A stretch of DNA of 64,000 nt from positions 49,458-113,457 of the forward strand of contig JBFMFU010000092.1 of NCBI GenBank assembly GCA_040751985.1, written 5' to 3'. Made by a program: the position numbers and the translations under genes. The notes under the pieces were generated by a model. That model was not told the origin of the DNA and did not search any database. It saw nothing but the letters and a program-made list of their open reading frames with translations. Shown here one piece after another: positions 25,946 through 35,433 of this stretch; the first letter of the stretch is position 1; every line of letters starts with the position of its first letter. The stretch is from Desulfoferula sp040751985 (GTDB lineage Bacteria; Desulfobacterota; Desulfarculia; Desulfarculales; Desulfarculaceae).

Positions 25946-27207
25946 GCGAGGAAAAGAGTCCCGCCCCCGCGGTGGACCTGCCGGCCATCCTGGCCGAGGT
26001 GGAGGCCTCCCTGGAGGTCAAGAAGGCCCAGGGCCTCTACGACCCGGCCGAGGTGCGGCGGGTGGAAGAGGCGGCGGTGGCCTTCAACTACGTGGAGGAC
26101 GAGCCCGCCGCCCTGATGAAGATGCACCAGGCCAAGCTGGTGGAGCTGTGGGACCCCCTGCTCTGGGGCGTGACCACCCACCGCGCCGGCGTCGCGGCCC
26201 GCTTGATCCTCTGGCTCAAGAAGATCATCTTCAAGCTCAGCGCCTTCCCGCGCAGCGTCTGGTTCGCCCGCCAGAGCAGCTTCAACGACGAGGTGGTCAA
26301 GCTGGTCAAGGTGCTCCTGCCGGTGATCAACAACCTGCGCAGCCGCATGCCCCGGGTGGAGAAGCGCCTGGACGACGTGGACGCCCTGGAGCAGGAGCTG
26401 GCCCGCATGTCCCCGCGCTTCGAGTCGGTGCTGGCCCAGATGACCCGCCTGGTGGAGCGCCAGGCCGAGGCCGCCCCGGCCGTGGAGGCCACGGCCCGCG
26501 AGGTGGCCCGCCTGCGCTTCCAGAGCCGCGGCGACGCCTACCTGCGCTTCGAGAACGCCCACCGCGGCGCCCGCGAGATGATCAAGCAGCGCCAGGCGGT
26601 GTACCTGCCCTACTTCGTAGAGAGCGTCAGCCCCGGCGCGCCCCTGGTGGACCTGGGCTGCGGCCGCGGCGAGTTCCTGGAGGCGGCCCGCGAGGCCGGC
26701 CTGGCCGCCAAGGGCGTGGAGCTGAACCCGCAGATGGTGGAGCTGTGCCGCAAGCAGGGCCTGGAGGTGGTGCAGGCCGAGGCCCTGGAGTACCTGCGCG
26801 GCCTGGAAGACGCCACCCTGGGCGGTGTGCTCATGGCCCAGCTCATCGAGCACCTGACCCACGACGAGCTGAGCGAGCTGATCAGCCTGGCCGCGGCCAA
26901 GCTCAAGCCCGGCGGCTGGCTCATCGCCGAGACGGTCAACCCCGCCTGCCTGACCACCTTCTCCGGCGCCTTCTACCTGGACCTGAGCCACACCAAACCC
27001 ATCCACTCCGAGGCGGCCCGCTTTCTGTGGCAGTGGGCCGGCCTGAAGGACGTGGATATCCTCCTGCTCTCGCCCTACCCCGACGACTACCTGCTCCGGA
27101 AGCTGCCCGGCGAGGGACCCCTGGTGGAGGCCTTCAACCACAACGTCAAGCGCCTCAACGACCTGCTCTACGGCCCCCAGGACTACGCGGTGGTGGGGCG
27201 CAGGTAG
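25942..27207 (+). CDS. SAM-dependent methyltransferase with N-terminal coiled coil (WbdD-like)
   Basis: A 421-residue protein. The first 70 residues are charged; residues 82-125 hold a hydrophobic/amphipathic segment (LILWLKKIIFKLSAF) that may attach to the membrane; residues 130-195 look like a coiled coil (RVEKRLDDVDALEQELARM). The methyltransferase domain begins near 215 with motif I LVDLGCGRGEF (235-245). The domain resembles methyltransferases encoded in O-antigen clusters that methylate the non-reducing end of a chain. Unlike the full WbdD, it has no visible kinase domain. The coiled coil may act as a length ruler, by analogy. Overlaps the wzt-like gene by four bases. Confidence 0.8.
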   Translation: MSEEKSPAPAVDLPAILAEVEASLEVKKAQGLYDPAEVRRVEEAAVAFNYVEDEPAALMKMHQAKLVELWDPLLWGVTTHRAGVAARLILWLKKIIFKLSAFPRSVWFARQSSFNDEVVKLVKVLLPVINNLRSRMPRVEKRLDDVDALEQELARMSPRFESVLAQMTRLVERQAEAAPAVEATAREVARLRFQSRGDAYLRFENAHRGAREMIKQRQAVYLPYFVESVSPGAPLVDLGCGRGEFLEAAREAGLAAKGVELNPQMVELCRKQGLEVVQAEALEYLRGLEDATLGGVLMAQLIEHLTHDELSELISLAAAKLKPGGWLIAETVNPACLTTFSGAFYLDLSHTKPIHSEAARFLWQWAGLKDVDILLLSPYPDDYLLRKLPGEGPLVEAFNHNVKRLNDLLYGPQDYAVVGRR

Positions 27208-27210
27208 GCC

Positions 27211-29565
27211 ATGCCCGCCCCGGACCAGCGCGGCCGCCTGCGGGCCACCTTCGTGCTGCCCTGGTACGGCGAGCAGGTGCCGGGCGGGGCCGAGGCCGAG
27301 GCCCGCCACACCGCCGAGAACCTGGCCCAGGCCGGGGTGGAGGTGCAGGTGCTCACCACCTGCCTGGCCGGGCTGGGCAGCGACTGGGACCACGGCACCA
27401 TGCCCGCCGGCCTGCGCGAGGAGAACGGCGTCTTGGTGCGCCGCTTCCCGGTGGCCCCCCGCGACGGCGGCCGCTTCAACGGCCTGAACATCCGGGTGGT
27501 GGCCGGCGGCCTGCTGACGCCCAAGGAAGAGCGGGACTTCTTCCGCAACATGGTCTACAGCCCCAAGCTGCTGGAGCACATCGCCGCCCACCCCGAGGAA
27601 GGCCCCTTCTTCTACATCCCCTATTTGTTCACCTCCTCGGTGTGGGGCCCCCTGCTGCACCCCACCAAGAGCCTGCTCATCCCCTGTCTGCACGACGAAG
27701 GCTACGCCCGCCTGTCAGCGGTGAAGAAGGCCTTCGAGACCTGCCGGGCGGTGTGCTTCCATGTGCCGGCCGAGCGCGACCTGGCCGCCTCGCTCTACGA
27801 CCTGGGTCTCACCGAGCCCCTGATCGTGGGCGAGGGCATGGACACCGACTGGGGCGCCGACGCCGCCCGCTTCCGGGCCGACTTCGGCCTCCAAGAGCCC
27901 TTCATCCTCTACGCCGGCCGCAAGGACGCGGGCAAGAATACGCCGCTCTTGATCAGCTACTTCTTGCAGTACAAGCGCGAGGGGCGCGGGCCAGCCGGAC
28001 TGAAGCTGGTCCTCGTCGGCAACCTGCCCGCGGACATCCCCCCCGAGGGCCGCGAGCACGTGCTGGACCTGGGATTTGTGCGCGTGCAGCAGAAGTACGA
28101 CGCCTACGCCGCCGCCGAGGTCTTCGTGCAGCCCTCGCTCATGGAGAGCTTCTCGCGGGTGATCATGGAGGCCTGGCTGGCCGGCACGCCGGTGATGGTG
28201 CACCAGAACTGCGCCGTTACCCGTGAGCACGTGCTGGCCAGCGGCGGCGGCCTGCCCTTCGCCGACTACCTGCACTTCGCCGAGGGCCTGGACTATCTCC
28301 TGGCCCGGCCCGAGCTGCGCGCGGCCATGGCCCGGGCCGGACGCGACTACGTGCTGGCCAACTTCTCCTGGCCGGTGGTCACCGGCAACTACCTGCGCCT
28401 GATCGAGCGCCTGTACAGTGAACCGCCCTCGGTGCCCACCACCGCGGCCAGCGTGCTTTCGCCCGCGCCGCGGCCGGCCTCTCGCGCCCCGGCCGTGCAC
28501 CAGATGGTGCCGGACTTCAGCTTCGGCGACGCCATCGGCAACGAGGCCCTGGCCCTGCAAAAGCTTTTTCGCTCCTGGGGCCTGGTCTCGGACATCTTCG
28601 GCTACTTCGTGCACCCGCGCCTGGCCGACCGGGCCCGGCCCATCGAGGAGTACTACAAGGCGGCCCGGCCCCAGGACCTGCTCCTGTTCCACTTCTCCAC
28701 CGGCCACGCCCTGGCCGACCGCCTGCCCGAGATGCCCGGCCGCCGCCTGCTCAGGTACCACAACATCACCCCGGCCCACTTCCTGGAGCGCTGCAACCCC
28801 GAGGGCGCGGCCCGCGCCCGCCAGGGCCGCGAGCAACTGCCGCGGGTGGCCCAGGCCGTGGAGCTGGGCATCGGGGTCAGCGGCTACAACTGCGCCGAGC
28901 TTACCGAGGCCGGTTGCCCGGCCACGGTCACGGTGCCCATCATGCTGGACCTGGGCCTCTTGGCCGCACCGCCGGACCAGTTCGTGGACTACCTCTACGG
29001 CGACGGCCGGCCGGCGGTGCTGCACGTGGGCCGCCTGGCCCCCAACAAGGCCATCCAGGACCTGATCAAGACCCAGTACTGGCTCAGCCGCCTGGTGCCC
29101 GGCGTGCGTCTGCTGGTGGTGGGCAGCGAGGTGGGCTGCGAGTCCTACGCCGAGGGTCTGCGCGAGCTGGTGCGGCGCCTGGCCGTGCCCGACGTGCACT
29201 TCGCCGGCCACATCTCCCTGTCCGGGCTCACGGCCTACTACCGCCTGGCCAGCCTGTACCTCTGCCTGTCCGAGCACGAGGGCTTCTGCGTGCCCCTGGT
29301 GGAGTCCATGCACTTCGGCATCCCCATCCTGGCCTATGCCGCCGCGGGCGTGCCCGGTACCCTGGGCGACGGCGGTCTGCTGCTGCCGGACAAGGAGCCC
29401 CACCAGGTGGCCGAGGCAGCGGCCCGCGTCCTCACAGACCCCGACCTGAAACAGCGCCTATCTGCGGCGGCCCGGGCCCGCCTGGAACGCTTCCAGCCGC
29501 AGCGGGTGGAGGCGGACCTGCGCGCGGTGCTCACCCAGCGCCTGAGCCTGGAGCTGAAGGCATGA
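27211..29565 (+). CDS. Two-domain GT4 glycosyltransferase
   Basis: A 784-residue protein made of two GT-B glycosyltransferases in tandem. The first unit (about 1-400) includes the N-terminal PGGAEAEARHTAENLA motif, the acceptor-side nucleotide region FILYAGRKDAGKN, and the E-x7-E region around LMESFSRVIMEAWLAG. The second unit (about 430-784) includes LHVGRLAPNKAIQDLI and the E-x7-E motif in SEHEGFCVPLVESMHFG. Such fused enzymes can add two different sugars or alternate linkages during polymer growth. Donor and acceptor sugars cannot be told. It begins three bases after the methyltransferase gene; its stop overlaps the next glycosyltransferase start. Confidence 0.88.
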   Translation: MPAPDQRGRLRATFVLPWYGEQVPGGAEAEARHTAENLAQAGVEVQVLTTCLAGLGSDWDHGTMPAGLREENGVLVRRFPVAPRDGGRFNGLNIRVVAGGLLTPKEERDFFRNMVYSPKLLEHIAAHPEEGPFFYIPYLFTSSVWGPLLHPTKSLLIPCLHDEGYARLSAVKKAFETCRAVCFHVPAERDLAASLYDLGLTEPLIVGEGMDTDWGADAARFRADFGLQEPFILYAGRKDAGKNTPLLISYFLQYKREGRGPAGLKLVLVGNLPADIPPEGREHVLDLGFVRVQQKYDAYAAAEVFVQPSLMESFSRVIMEAWLAGTPVMVHQNCAVTREHVLASGGGLPFADYLHFAEGLDYLLARPELRAAMARAGRDYVLANFSWPVVTGNYLRLIERLYSEPPSVPTTAASVLSPAPRPASRAPAVHQMVPDFSFGDAIGNEALALQKLFRSWGLVSDIFGYFVHPRLADRARPIEEYYKAARPQDLLLFHFSTGHALADRLPEMPGRRLLRYHNITPAHFLERCNPEGAARARQGREQLPRVAQAVELGIGVSGYNCAELTEAGCPATVTVPIMLDLGLLAAPPDQFVDYLYGDGRPAVLHVGRLAPNKAIQDLIKTQYWLSRLVPGVRLLVVGSEVGCESYAEGLRELVRRLAVPDVHFAGHISLSGLTAYYRLASLYLCLSEHEGFCVPLVESMHFGIPILAYAAAGVPGTLGDGGLLLPDKEPHQVAEAAARVLTDPDLKQRLSAAARARLERFQPQRVEADLRAVLTQRLSLELKA

Positions 29566-30740
29566 GGCGGCCCCTGGTCCTGGACGCCCGGGCCCTGCAG
29601 CCGGGCTTCAAGCAGCACCTGCAGCGGGGCATCGGCCGCTACGCCCGCAACCTGCTGGGCGCCCTGCTGCCCCTGCTGGATGAGGATCAGCTCACCCTGA
29701 TCGTGCGCCGCGACCTGCCCGACCCCGACCTGGCCCCCGAGGCCCGGCGCTGGCCCATCAGCTACGCCCCGGCCTGGCTGCCCGCCGGCAAAAAGGTGGT
29801 GGGGCACCACCTGCTGGCCCGGCGCCAGCTGGCCCCGCTGTGGAGCCAGGGCCCGGTGGCGCACTTCCTGAGCCACGTGGACGCACCCTTTCGCATCGGG
29901 CCGGGCACGGTGCTCACCTGCCACGACCTGATCTTTCAGCGCCTGCCCGAGCTCTACGCCGCCAGCCAGAGCCGCCTGGCCTTCCGGCTCAAGCGCTGGC
30001 TGGAGACCCGGGCCCTGCCCCAGGCCGCGCGCATCATCGCCGTGAGCCAGTGCACCGCCACCGACCTGCGCGAGCTGTACAACGTCCCGCCCGAACGCAT
30101 AGTGGTCATCCCCGAGGCCGCCGACCCTGGCCTGGCGCCGGTGGAGGACCCGGCCGCCCGCGCCGCGATCCTGGCCCGCTACGGCCTGGAGCCCGGCACG
30201 CCCTTCTTCCTGTACCTGGGCGGCCTGGATCCGCGCAAAGGGCTCTCCATTCTCCTGGAGGCCTTGCTATCATTAGAGAAGGCGTCGCCCCTGCTGGCCG
30301 TGGCCGGGCCCCTAGAAGAGGACAAGCACTTCCCGGCCTTCCAGCAGGGCATTGCGTGCCGGGGCCTGGGCTCGCGGGTGCGGCTGCTGGGCTTCGTGGC
30401 CGAGGCCGACCTGCCGGCCCTGTACTCGGCCGCCGCGGCCTTTGTCTTTCCCTCGCTCTACGAGGGTTTCGGCCTGCCGCCCCTGGAGGCCATGGCCTGC
30501 GGCGCACCGGTGATCGCGGCCCGGGCCGCGGCGGTGCCGGAGGTTGTGGGCCAGGCCGGCATCCTGGTGCCGCCCAATGACCCGGCCGCCCTGGCCTCGG
30601 CCATGGCCGAGGTGCTGCGCCGGCCCGAACTGACCGCCGAGTTGCGCGTCCGGGGGCTAAAACGGGCGGCGGAGTTTTCCTGGCGACGCACCGCCGAGCG
30701 AACCCACGCCCTGTACGAGGAGGTGGCCGCTGCGCTCTGA
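29562..30740 (+). CDS. GT4 glycosyltransferase (mannosyltransferase-like)
   Basis: A 392-residue GT-B enzyme. The N-terminal LQRGIGRYARNLLGALLP and the C-terminal FLYLGGLDPRKGLSILLEAL and PSLYEGFGLPPLEAMACGAPV segments are the standard GT4 donor-binding and E-x7-E motifs. It probably adds a sugar, mannose being the common choice for close relatives, to the lipid-linked glycan in the cytoplasm. The ATG overlaps the stop of the tandem glycosyltransferase by four bases. Confidence 0.9.
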   Translation: MRRPLVLDARALQPGFKQHLQRGIGRYARNLLGALLPLLDEDQLTLIVRRDLPDPDLAPEARRWPISYAPAWLPAGKKVVGHHLLARRQLAPLWSQGPVAHFLSHVDAPFRIGPGTVLTCHDLIFQRLPELYAASQSRLAFRLKRWLETRALPQAARIIAVSQCTATDLRELYNVPPERIVVIPEAADPGLAPVEDPAARAAILARYGLEPGTPFFLYLGGLDPRKGLSILLEALLSLEKASPLLAVAGPLEEDKHFPAFQQGIACRGLGSRVRLLGFVAEADLPALYSAAAAFVFPSLYEGFGLPPLEAMACGAPVIAARAAAVPEVVGQAGILVPPNDPAALASAMAEVLRRPELTAELRVRGLKRAAEFSWRRTAERTHALYEEVAAAL

Positions 30741-30756
30741 GCAACTGAGCAACCGC

Positions 30757-32334
30757 GTGCTGGGTTGGGCCCTGGAGACGGCCCTGGCCCTCATGCTGTC
30801 GCTGATGGTGCTGTGGCTCTGGCCCCGCCTGTCCCTGCCCCGCCTGGGCCAGGAGCAGGTCTGGTTCAGCCTGGGCTGGTTCATCGCCCTGGCCGTGCCC
30901 GCCGCGGCCCGGGCCTTGTGGCCCCAGCCCACCTACGACCCGGCTCACCAGCTCCTGCGCGCCGGCACCTGCTCGGCCGGCTCCCTGCTGCTGGGCTTTT
31001 TATTCGTGATCCTGCTGCTGGGCGGCGCCGGGCTGGGCAACTACAAGCTCTGGCTGGGCCTGACCTACCTGGGCGGCATCACCCTCAGCCTGGCCAGCCT
31101 GACCCTGCGTCTGAAAAGCCACCTGGCCAGCCGGCCCCGCCGGAGCCTCTTGACCGCCCTAGTGGCCGCGGGCATCTCCTCAGCCGCCTGCCTGCTGATC
31201 CTGCCCTGGGTGCGACCGGACCTGGCTGCGCAGTGGCCGCCCCCGGCCGCGGCGCTGGCCGCGCCGCTACTGGCCGCCCTGCTGTGGGGCGGCGTCTCGG
31301 GCTTGACCCTGCTGGTGATGCGCCTGCTGGCCGACCGGCGGCGCATGGCCTGGTTCGTCTATTTGGCCGTGGGCCTGGGGCCAGGGCCGGCCCTGGCCGT
31401 GAGCTGGTTCCCGCTGCTGCCCATGGCCCTGGCCCTGCTGATCCTGGCCGGCCTGGCCTCCCTGAACCTGCTGCGGCGCCAGGAGCGCCGCGCCCAGCCG
31501 GACCCGGAGCAGGTCCCGCCCCTGGCCTTCTACTGGCTGCTCCGGACCCTGATGCTGGCCTGGTGGGGGGTGGGGGCCGCGGTGACCCTGGCCGTGGCCT
31601 GGTGGTACCCGCGGGTGGACGCCATGTTCACCAGCGTGGACTGGCTGCGGGCGGTGGGGCTGGGTGTGTTCCTGGTGATCTGCGGGGGCGTGCTGGCCGA
31701 GTACTCCCTGCCCCTGATGGGCCGCAGCCGCGTCTTCGACCTGGGGCCAGACCAGAAGGTGGCCGGCGTCTTCTGCTCCTGCCTGGCCCTGCTGGCCATG
31801 CTGGCCCCCTTCCTGCTCCTGGGCCCGCCCAGCAACCCCCGCCTGCCCAAGATGTTCAGCGAGCGCAGCCGGGCGGTGCTCTTAGAGGAGCCGGTGCCCC
31901 TGGGGCCCAACAACCCGGAGATCGAGCTGCGCACCCCCACCTGGCTCAGCGGGCTGACCCGCATCTTCGTGGTCAGCCTGCTGGATAACGCCGCCCAGGT
32001 GCAGCAGGGCCAGAGCGTGGCCCAGCTCATCGCCACCGACGACCAGGGTCTGCCGCACATCTTCCTGCTGCGCGCCGGCATAGACAGCGCCGAGTGGGAC
32101 TTGCAGCGGCGGAGCATGGCCACTCTGGCCCAACACCGCCCCGCCCGCCTGGCCTCCACCTGGCTGGTCTACACCGCCAAGGGCGAGGCCTTCCGGGGCC
32201 ACGACTACTACAGCGGCCTGTACCTGGGCCGTACCATCGACCGCCTGCAGAGCGTGCGCCTGCGCTACATCTACCGCAACCCGCCCGGCCGGCCGCCGGT
32301 GACGTTGGTGCTCAAGCGCGTGTTCGTGTACTAG
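30757..32334 (+). CDS. Polytopic membrane protein with C-terminal soluble domain, end of polysaccharide cluster
   Basis: A 525-residue protein I do not recognise by name. Residues 1-360 contain about nine hydrophobic helices; residues 365-525 are soluble, with a beta-strand-rich segment (SVAQLIATDDQGLPHIFLLR, GHDYYSGLYLG) and a C-terminal strand RVFVY. The soluble part resembles the jelly-roll-like tail found after membrane domains in some polytopic sugar transferases, which is an impression, not a match. Its place as last gene of the cluster makes a role in glycan polymerisation, ligation or late modification plausible. The GTG at 30757 lacks a clear ribosome binding site; the reading frame is open upstream into the previous gene. 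It shares no terminator signal on its own strand. Confidence 0.7.
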   Translation: MLGWALETALALMLSLMVLWLWPRLSLPRLGQEQVWFSLGWFIALAVPAAARALWPQPTYDPAHQLLRAGTCSAGSLLLGFLFVILLLGGAGLGNYKLWLGLTYLGGITLSLASLTLRLKSHLASRPRRSLLTALVAAGISSAACLLILPWVRPDLAAQWPPPAAALAAPLLAALLWGGVSGLTLLVMRLLADRRRMAWFVYLAVGLGPGPALAVSWFPLLPMALALLILAGLASLNLLRRQERRAQPDPEQVPPLAFYWLLRTLMLAWWGVGAAVTLAVAWWYPRVDAMFTSVDWLRAVGLGVFLVICGGVLAEYSLPLMGRSRVFDLGPDQKVAGVFCSCLALLAMLAPFLLLGPPSNPRLPKMFSERSRAVLLEEPVPLGPNNPEIELRTPTWLSGLTRIFVVSLLDNAAQVQQGQSVAQLIATDDQGLPHIFLLRAGIDSAEWDLQRRSMATLAQHRPARLASTWLVYTAKGEAFRGHDYYSGLYLGRTIDRLQSVRLRYIYRNPPGRPPVTLVLKRVFVY

Positions 32335-32337
32335 CCC

Positions 32338-32370
32338 CCAAAAAGCCGAGGCCCCCGCGGGGGGCCTCGC
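32338..32370 (-). terminator. Rho-independent terminator of the ribosomal protein/rpoA cluster
   Basis: On the minus strand a GC-rich hairpin (32347-32369; CGAGGCCCC pairing with GGGGCCTCG) is followed by GGCTTTTTG. It lies about 37 bases after the rplQ stop. On the plus strand the hairpin is not followed by T residues, so it serves mainly the ribosomal operon. Confidence 0.8.
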
Positions 32371-32405
32371 CTGATCGCGCCGGCTGGCGCGTTATCTAGG
32401 TAAGC

Positions 32406-32770
32406 CTACTTCTCGGCCGCCGCCGCCACCAGCTCCACGATGGCCATGGGCGCCGCGTCGCCGTGGCGCATCCGGCTGGGCAGCACGCGCACGCAGCCGC
32501 CGCTGCGCTGGCCGTAGCGCTGGGGCGCCTCTTCAAAGAGCTTCTGGCAGACCTGGTGCGAGCGGATGTAGGACTCTGCCTGGCGGCGCGCGTGCAAGTC
32601 GCCCCGCTTGGCCAGGGTAATCATCTTCTCGGCCACCCGCTGCAGCTCCTTGGCCTTGGCCTGAGTGGTCTCGATCTGGTCGTGCTCGAACAGGCTGGTG
32701 ACCATATTGCGCAGCATGGCCTTGCGGTGGGCTGTGTCGCGCGACAGCCGGCGGCTCTGCCTACGGTGCC

Positions 32771-32774
<4 letters not shown>
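32406..32774 (-). CDS. rplQ: 50S ribosomal protein L17
   Basis: 122 residues, beginning MRHRRQSRRLSRDTAHRKAM and with the ETTQAKAKELQRVAEKMITLAKRGDLHARR core of bacterial L17. Located near the peptide exit tunnel. Its ATG overlaps the rpoA stop by four bases, and it is the last gene before the cluster's terminator. The C terminus differs slightly from the usual by an alanine-rich end. Confidence 0.97.
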
Positions 32775-33775
<1,001 letters not shown>

Positions 33776-33790
33776 GGCCTCTCTCAGACT

Positions 33791-34417
33791 TTAGCGGGAG
33801 TACAACTCCACGATGAGCTGCTCCTGCATGGGGATGGTCAACTCCTCGCGGGTGGGTAGGGCCTTGACCTTGCCCCGGAATTGATCCTGCTCCAGCTCCA
33901 GCCAGGCCGGGATGGTGCGGCGGGCCACCGCCTCCATGGCCTCGCGGAGCTGGGATATCTTCTGGCTCTTCTCGTGCACGGCCACCACGTCGCCCACCTT
34001 GACCCGCGCCGAGGGCACGTCCACCCGCTTGCCGTTGATGGTCAGGTGTCCGTGGCGCACCCAGTGGCGGGCCTGGGCCCGGCTGCCCGCGAAGCCCAGG
34101 CGGTAGGCCACGTTGTCCAGCCGCAGCTCCAAGAGCATCAGCAGGTTGTGGCCGGTCACCCCGCGCATGCGTGACGCCCGCTGGTAGGTCAGCCGGAACT
34201 GCTTCTCGGCCAGGCCGTACATGCGCTTGACCTTCTGCTTCTCGCGGAGCTGCAGGCCGTAGTCGCTGGTCTTGCCGCGGCGCTGACCGTGCTGGCCAGG
34301 CGGGAAAGCGCGGCGCTCCACCGCGCACTTATCGCCGTAGCAACGGTCGCCCTTGAGGTATAGCTTTTGGGTTTCGCGGCGGCAGAGCCGGCAGACGGAA
34401 CCTCGGTATCTGGCCAA
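33791..34417 (-). CDS. rpsD: 30S ribosomal protein S4, zinc-binding form
   Basis: 208 residues with the S4 RNA-binding domain in the middle (LDNVAYRLGFAGSRAQARHWV). The N terminus keeps four cysteines (VCRLC at 9-12, then Cys26 and Cys31), the C+ form that binds zinc, whereas many proteobacteria have lost them. S4 nucleates 16S rRNA folding and in E. coli represses the alpha operon. Confidence 0.97.
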   Translation of the reverse strand: MARYRGSVCRLCRRETQKLYLKGDRCYGDKCAVERRAFPPGQHGQRRGKTSDYGLQLREKQKVKRMYGLAEKQFRLTYQRASRMRGVTGHNLLMLLELRLDNVAYRLGFAGSRAQARHWVRHGHLTINGKRVDVPSARVKVGDVVAVHEKSQKISQLREAMEAVARRTIPAWLELEQDQFRGKVKALPTREELTIPMQEQLIVELYSR

Positions 34418-34458
34418 GTCTGTATCCTCCCAGTGTTTATCTATGCACCCCGGCCGCC

Positions 34459-34854
34459 TTACACCCGGCGCCGCTTGGGCGGGCGGCAGCCGTTGTGGGG
34501 CACGGGGGTTACGTCGCGGATGACGGTGACGTTGAAGCCGGCGTTGTTCAGGGCCCGGAGCGCCGCCTCGCGGCCGGAGCCGGGACCCTTCACGTTCACC
34601 TCCACGGTGCGCATGCCGTGCTCCATGGCCTTCTTGGCCGCGTCCTCGGCGGCCAGCTGGGCCGCGAAGGGCGTGGACTTGCGCGAGCCCTTGAAGCCCT
34701 GCACGCCGCTAGAGGACCAGGCCACGGTGTTGCCCGCCGGGTCGGTGATGGTGACCACGGTGTTGTTGAAGGTGGACTGGATGTGCACCACGCCGTTGGG
34801 CACGTTCTTCTTCTCGCGGCGCTTGCGGCCGCCCTTTTTCACCGCCTTGGCCAT
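34459..34854 (-). CDS. rpsK: 30S ribosomal protein S11
   Basis: 131 residues, with GVVHIQSTFNNTVVTITDPAGN and the C-terminal DVTPVPHNGCRPPKRRRV typical of bacterial S11. Platform protein near the mRNA exit. The ATG directly abuts the rpsM stop. Confidence 0.97.
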   Translation of the reverse strand: MAKAVKKGGRKRREKKNVPNGVVHIQSTFNNTVVTITDPAGNTVAWSSSGVQGFKGSRKSTPFAAQLAAEDAAKKAMEHGMRTVEVNVKGPGSGREAALRALNNAGFNVTVIRDVTPVPHNGCRPPKRRRV

Positions 34855-35226
34855 TTACTTCTTCCTCTTGCCCATCACCGAGCGGCGCGGGCCCTTGCGG
34901 GTGCGGGCGTTAGTGCGGGTGCGCTGGCCGCGCACCGGCAGGCCGCGCCGGTGGCGCAGGCCGCGGTGGCAGCCCAGGTCCATCAGGCGCTTGATGTTCA
35001 TGGACACCTCGCGCCGCAGATCGCCCTCCACCTTGTAGGCGCGGTCGATGACCTGGCGGATGCGGTTCACCTCTTCGTCGGTCAGCTCGCCGGCCTTGGT
35101 GCCCGGGTCCACGCCGGCCTCGCCCAGGATCTTGGTCGAGGAGGTGCGGCCGATGCCGAAGATGTAGGTCAGCGCAATCTCAATGCGCTTGTTGCGCGGT
35201 AGGTCTATGCCCGAGATTCTGGCCAC
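34855..35226 (-). CDS. rpsM: 30S ribosomal protein S13
   Basis: 123 residues, with the N-terminal ARISGIDLPRNKRIEIALTY and the basic C-terminal RGLPVRGQRTRTNARTRKG that reaches toward the P-site tRNA. Stands between rpmJ and rpsK as in most bacteria. Confidence 0.97.
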   Translation of the reverse strand: MARISGIDLPRNKRIEIALTYIFGIGRTSSTKILGEAGVDPGTKAGELTDEEVNRIRQVIDRAYKVEGDLRREVSMNIKRLMDLGCHRGLRHRRGLPVRGQRTRTNARTRKGPRRSVMGKRKK

Positions 35227-35236
35227 GACCGCCTCC

Positions 35237-35353
35237 CTAACCCTGGCGCTGCTTGTGGCGGGGGTTCTTCTTGCAGATCACCCGCACCACGCCCTTGCGC
35301 TTGATGATCTTGCAATCCTTGCACATGCGTTTGACCGATGCCCGTACCTTCAT
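35237..35353 (-). CDS. rpmJ: 50S ribosomal protein L36, zinc-binding form
   Basis: A 38-residue protein too short for routine gene finders: it begins MKVRASVKRMCKDC and ends KKNPRHKQRQG. Cys11, Cys14, Cys27 and His33 form the zinc site of the C+ type L36. It lies between map and rpsM; the ATG at 35351-35353 is preceded by AGAGA. infA, which often sits between map and rpmJ, is absent (only 80 bases separate the two). Confidence 0.95.
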   Translation of the reverse strand: MKVRASVKRMCKDCKIIKRKGVVRVICKKNPRHKQRQG

Positions 35354-35433
35354 CGAATCGTCTCTCTTTTGCTCTGGGCCGCGCCGGCTGCGCTCATCCT
35401 TGCGGGCTGTCCCCGCGGCCCTCTCCCCGCCCC

